10,255 nucleotides of DNA from JBGOUJ01 sp041477005. Lineage in GTDB: Bacteria > Acidobacteriota > Terriglobia > Bryobacterales > JACQDG01. Below the pieces are notes generated by a model that saw only the letters and a program-made list of their open reading frames with translations, had not been told where the DNA came from and did not search any database. Location: contig JBGOUJ010000244.1 in NCBI GenBank assembly GCA_041477005.1, forward strand, positions 1 to 10,255, given 5' to 3'. Shown piece after piece: positions 7,713 through 10,255 of the stretch (positions are counted from its first letter, which is position 1; each line of letters starts with the position of its first letter). Made by a program: the position numbers and the translations under genes.

Positions 7713-7802
7713 ACTTAATTAAGGGTTTTAGTGTGCGCCCAATTCTTTCCGCTTGCGCCGCGTTTCGGTTTGCCGCACTAAATCGACTGAACGAAGGAGG
7801 CC

Positions 7803-7818
7803 GGTTTCACGTGGAACG
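7803..7818. promoter_or_regulatory. parS: parS site 2, overlapping the rsmG stop codon
   Basis: GGTTTCACGTGGAACG is identical to the site at 6321-6336. The rsmG TGA (7809-7807) is read from within it: the last codons CGT TCC ACG TGA make up part of the parS core. Without the insertion element the two sites would start about 0.1 kb apart. Confidence 0.88.
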
Positions 7819-8415
7819 ACCGAGCATCAGGACGCGGGTCGGCTCCCACGGCACGGCGATCGGCTCCTGCCAGAGGATTGCTCCATTCCTGGAAATCGTC
7901 GAGGCGACTTCCGTCCCTGCCAGTATAGATAAATAGCTTATTTTCAATATTATAGAATCCAGAAGTGTTCCGAAGGCCACCCCCCGAATGACCCCCCAGT
8001 CGAACTTCTCGGGAATGTCCTCAAACCGCCCCTGAAAGACCCGAACGTTATCTACCGACCGGGAGACCTCGCCCAAAAACGCCGCTTTCTTGCCAACCGA
8101 CTCCACAAGCGTGATCCGCAAGCCGGGCTTGGCAACAGCTATCGGAAAACCCGGAAAGCCCGGACCGGAGCCGATGTCCACGAGTGTGCCGCGGTCAACT
8201 GGAAGCGCCTTAGCCACGAAGAGTGACTCGCCGAAATGGCGCCATGCAATTTCCAGCGGGTCGCGCACCGACGTGAGGTTCATTTTGCGATTCCATCTGA
8301 GAAGCAACGCAAACTGGCGGACCAACAGGGCCAGTTGGCCAGCGTCCAGCGCGAGGCCCAGCGTCTCCAGGACGGGCTGCAGAAGGTGGTCCAGGCGCTC
8401 GGAGGGATGGTTCAT
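7807..8415 (-). CDS. rsmG: 16S rRNA (guanine-N7) methyltransferase RsmG (GidB)
   Basis: RsmG methylates G527 of 16S rRNA using S-adenosylmethionine. The product is 202 residues from the ATG at 8415, or 207 from a TTG at 8430; neither has a clear Shine-Dalgarno. Numbered from the TTG, the family signatures are NRKMNLTS at 47-54, the SAM-binding loop VDIGSGPGFPG at 84-94, ITLVESVGKKAAFL at 106-119, and FDWGVIRG at 143-150. The length is normal for the family. Codons at 7923-7959 are strikingly AT-rich, with several ATA and a TTA codon, unlike the rest of the gene. The stop lies inside a parS site. rsmG followed by parA and parB is the classical arrangement, here split by an insertion element. 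mnmG, often upstream, is absent. Confidence 0.92.
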   Translation of the reverse strand: MNHPSERLDHLLQPVLETLGLALDAGQLALLVRQFALLLRWNRKMNLTSVRDPLEIAWRHFGESLFVAKALPVDRGTLVDIGSGPGFPGFPIAVAKPGLRITLVESVGKKAAFLGEVSRSVDNVRVFQGRFEDIPEKFDWGVIRGVAFGTLLDSIILKISYLSILAGTEVASTISRNGAILWQEPIAVPWEPTRVLMLGRST

Positions 8416-8430
8416 GATCTGTGCCAGCAA

Positions 8431-8692
8431 AACATTTTAAACATAAAATATTCTTTTGATCGGCCCCCTGCGCGAGGCCTTCAGACTAGCACTGGCGGAG
8501 GCAGGGCAATCGTCCGAGGCCGAAAGGCCGGCTCGGCAAGCGAAGATTTCGGTTCGAGCCACACGCCCTCTACCACCGCTCGACCCGCGATCCCCTCGTT
8601 TCGCTGCCGCCACTTTCTTTTTCCTTCCAGTCCGTGTTATATGTGAGGGTTACGATCTCCGGGCTGCACGCCCGAAACTGGAGAACTGAACC
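8431..8692. other. Divergent intergenic region with AT-rich run and GNRA hairpin
   Basis: This spacer separates rsmG (minus) from the ferredoxin gene (plus). The run around 8429-8460 has only four G or C in 32 bases and probably contains the rsmG promoter. A hairpin at 8514-8536 has GGCC (8518-8521) and GGCC (8526-8529) closing a GAAA tetraloop, extended by CCGA and TCGG across a 3-nt bulge. I see no convincing gene here. Promoter boxes cannot be fixed by eye. Confidence 0.45.
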
Positions 8693-8953
8693 ATGGCTTA
8701 CGTCATTGCCGAACCATGCATTGGCACCAAGGACACTGCTTGTGTGGACGCCTGCCCGGTCGACTGCATCCATCCTAAGAAGGATGAGCCGAACTATGCC
8801 GAAGCCAAGATGCTGTACATCGATCCGGTAGAGTGCATCGACTGTGGCGCCTGCGTCCCGGTCTGTCCCGTCTCGGCCATTTTTGCGCTGGATGACTTGC
8901 CGGAAAAGTGGCAGAACTTTACCGCCGAGAACGCCGCTTACTACGGCAAATAG
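8693..8953 (+). CDS. fdxA: 7Fe ferredoxin ([3Fe-4S][4Fe-4S])
   Basis: The 86-residue cytosolic electron carrier has the cysteine pattern of seven-iron ferredoxins. C9, C17 and C58 are expected to hold the [3Fe-4S] cluster. C21, C48, C51 and C54 are expected to hold the [4Fe-4S] cluster, and C25 is the usual extra cysteine. The motifs CIGTKDTACVDACPVDCIHP and CIDCGACVPVCP are close to those of actinobacterial and Thermus-type ferredoxins. The start is supported by GGAG at 8680-8683, 9 nt before the ATG. The partner enzyme cannot be deduced, because the gene stands alone between the divergent rsmG and an insertion sequence. Confidence 0.95.
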   Translation: MAYVIAEPCIGTKDTACVDACPVDCIHPKKDEPNYAEAKMLYIDPVECIDCGACVPVCPVSAIFALDDLPEKWQNFTAENAAYYGK

Positions 8954-9012
8954 CCTGTTCCAATCGCCTGTCAGACTGTACCCGTTTTCACCTCAAACCA
9001 GCCTAGCAGGAA

Positions 9013-9037
9013 AAACCGGGCCTGAATCTCCCCGTTT
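9013..9037 (+). terminator. Possible hairpin after the ferredoxin gene
   Basis: AAACCGGG (9013-9020) can pair with CCCCGTTT (9030-9037) at 7 of 8 positions across a 9-nt loop, about 60 bp after the stop codon. There is no T-tract after it, so it is a weak candidate. Confidence 0.25.
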
Positions 9038-9080
9038 CCCTCACCGGAAGACGCGCTTTGCGGCCGCCCGCCTTAGTTAG

Positions 9081-10255
9081 CCCAACTTCCGCAGTTTCGG
9101 GGCGGCGAGAACTTTTTTTAACCCTTTGGGCTGCCGAGACAAGAAAATAGCCTTTTGTTTTGAGCGCGGCGTGAATCGCGGCGTGAGTCCACTCTTCGAA
9201 AAGCCCGTGTAGTGAAGACCAACCCTCTTGAAATCGGAGTCGGAATCGGTAGACTCGCAGTATGTACCTGCGGCGCTGCTATCGGCGAAAGGACGGCAAG
9301 CGGCATGCATATTGGGCCTTGGTGGAAAGCTATCGCACGGCGTGGGGGCCGCGGCAGCGGGTGGTGGCTTACCTGGGTGAGATGGATGCGGCCGGACGGG
9401 TGGGGATGCAGCGGTGCGCGGAAGGTGGAGCCAGAACCCAGCAGGGTGATTTGTTTCAGGGGCCAGAGCCGGAATGGATCGAAGTGGATCTGAAGCGGGT
9501 GGCGGTGGAGCAGAGCCGGGGCTGGGGCGGAGTGCGGCTGGGGCTGGAGTTGTGCCGGCGCTTGGGGCTGGTGGAATTTCTGGAGGAGAAACTGCGGTTG
9601 GGGCGGGAAGAAGTGCCGTGGCCGGTGATGGCGCTGGTTTTGGTGTTGGGGCGGTTGAGCGATCCCTCGAGCGAGTTGCATCTGGCCGAGCATTTCTACG
9701 AATCGAGCGCGCTGAGCGAAGTGTTGGGAGTGCCGGCGGAGAAGGTGAACCAGGACCGGCTGTATCGCACGCTGGATGAGTTGCTGCCACACAAGCGGGC
9801 CCTGGAGAAGCATCGGAAGGAGCGTCTGGGGGAACTGTTTGATCTGGATTACGATCTGCTGCTGTACGACGTGACCAGCACGTACTTCGAAGGGGAAGCC
9901 AAAGCGAATCCACTGGCGCAGCGGGGCTACTCGCGGGATCACCGGCCGGATTACAAGCAGGTGAACATCGCCTTGGTAGTGAGCAGGGAAGGAATGCCGC
10001 TGGGCTACGAAGTGTTCGCCGGCAACCGGGCGGATGTGACCACGCTGGAACAGATGGTCCAGAGCATGGAAGAGCGCTACGGCAAGGCCAACCGGATCTG
10101 GGTGATGGACCGTGGGATGGTGAGCGAGGAGAATGTCGAGTTTCTGAAACAGGAACAGCGGCGTTATATAGTGGGCACCCCCAAGGGGATGCTGCGACGC
10201 TTCGAGCGCGAGTTGCTGTCCCGGGACTGGCAGCAGGTGCAGGCGGGGTTGGAAG
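9081..10255 (+). mobile_element. IS1634-type insertion sequence, left part
   Basis: A transposase typical of the IS1634 group starts at 9262 and runs off the window. The element's left end should lie between the ferredoxin stop (8953) and 9262. The stretch CCCAACTTCCGCAGTTTCGG at 9081-9100 is my candidate left terminal repeat, because sequences of this look end such elements. The right end needed to confirm it is outside the window. Bases 9101-9261 appear to be the untranslated leader. Confidence 0.6.
9262..10255 (+). CDS. IS1634-family DDE transposase, 3' end outside window
   Basis: The frame is open for 331 codons from the ATG at 9262 to the window edge, with no frameshift visible. It begins MYLRRCYRRKDGKRHAYWAL, then RVVAYLGEMD, as IS1634-type transposases do. 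YDVTSTYFEG places the first catalytic Asp at 203, and WVMDRGMVS places the second at 283. The catalytic Glu should lie beyond the window. The protein cuts and joins the element ends using two metal ions. Upstream in-frame starts are not attractive, and the Shine-Dalgarno is weak, which is common in insertion sequences. Because the frame is intact so far, the element may still be active. Its GC content resembles that of the host. Confidence 0.9.
   Translation, partial: MYLRRCYRRKDGKRHAYWALVESYRTAWGPRQRVVAYLGEMDAAGRVGMQRCAEGGARTQQGDLFQGPEPEWIEVDLKRVAVEQSRGWGGVRLGLELCRRLGLVEFLEEKLRLGREEVPWPVMALVLVLGRLSDPSSELHLAEHFYESSALSEVLGVPAEKVNQDRLYRTLDELLPHKRALEKHRKERLGELFDLDYDLLLYDVTSTYFEGEAKANPLAQRGYSRDHRPDYKQVNIALVVSREGMPLGYEVFAGNRADVTTLEQMVQSMEERYGKANRIWVMDRGMVSEENVEFLKQEQRRYIVGTPKGMLRRFERELLSRDWQQVQAGLE

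Noticed and set aside
8490..8575. Possible tRNA, suggested by GGTTCGAGCC at about 8553
   Set aside because: The bases flanking TTCGA do not form a T-stem, and no acceptor stem or anticodon arm can be drawn around it. It is also not a tRNA-Sec.
8456..8689. 77-codon plus-strand ORF from a TTG in the intergenic region
   Set aside because: No Shine-Dalgarno, a non-ATG start in an AT-rich run, and no recognisable product. It is probably chance.
9077..9942. Two minus-strand ORFs opposite the IS1634-type transposase
   Set aside because: They are Pro/Ala-rich shadows of the transposase frame with no domain signature.

Overview
The window is a GC-rich bacterial chromosome segment. Gene content and protein style (Ala/Pro-rich secreted TlpA-like protein, a DUF6788-like transposon gene, a selenoprotein SelD, an IS1634-type transposase) fit an acidobacterium of the Bryobacterales/Solibacter kind. 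That placement is an inference from style, not from a marker-gene search.

Layout. Bases 1-131 hold an imperfect direct repeat and the yebC leader. Bases 132-3558 are one tightly packed plus-strand run: yebC, ruvC, an unrecognised secreted protein, and a secreted TPR/thioredoxin (TlpA-like) protein, with junctions of 2 nt, 0 nt and a 4-nt overlap. Converging on it from the minus strand is rsmG - (insertion element) - parA - parB - selD, bases 8415 down to 3568. This is the classical gidB-soj-spo0J chromosome-segregation locus with selD added as its last gene. Two identical parS-type sites lie between rsmG and parA, and the second overlaps the rsmG stop codon. A degenerate 1.37-kb insertion element (6346-7712, 15-bp perfect terminal inverted repeats, near-duplicate flanks) sits between the two sites. 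On the plus strand downstream are a 7Fe ferredoxin gene (8693-8953) and the start of an IS1634-type element that runs off the window edge (about 9081-10255).

Main discovery. The selD gene is longer than an ordinary ORF call shows. Reading through an in-frame TGA at 4560-4558 restores a normal SelD N-terminus beginning at an ATG at 4596, 6 nt after parB. The TGA falls exactly at the catalytic Cys/Sec position (E. coli SelD Cys17). It is followed by a perfect 7-bp stem with a 5-nt loop at the spacing expected of a bacterial SECIS element. SelD is therefore very probably itself a selenoprotein, which predicts SelA, SelB and tRNA-Sec elsewhere in this genome.

How the genes work together. ParA, ParB and parS form the origin-segregation system, and RsmG is a 16S rRNA methyltransferase traditionally linked to it. 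SelD supplies selenophosphate for selenocysteine (and possibly selenouridine) and probably needs selenocysteine for its own synthesis. RuvC resolves Holliday junctions, and YebC is a translation factor/regulator often found beside ruvC.
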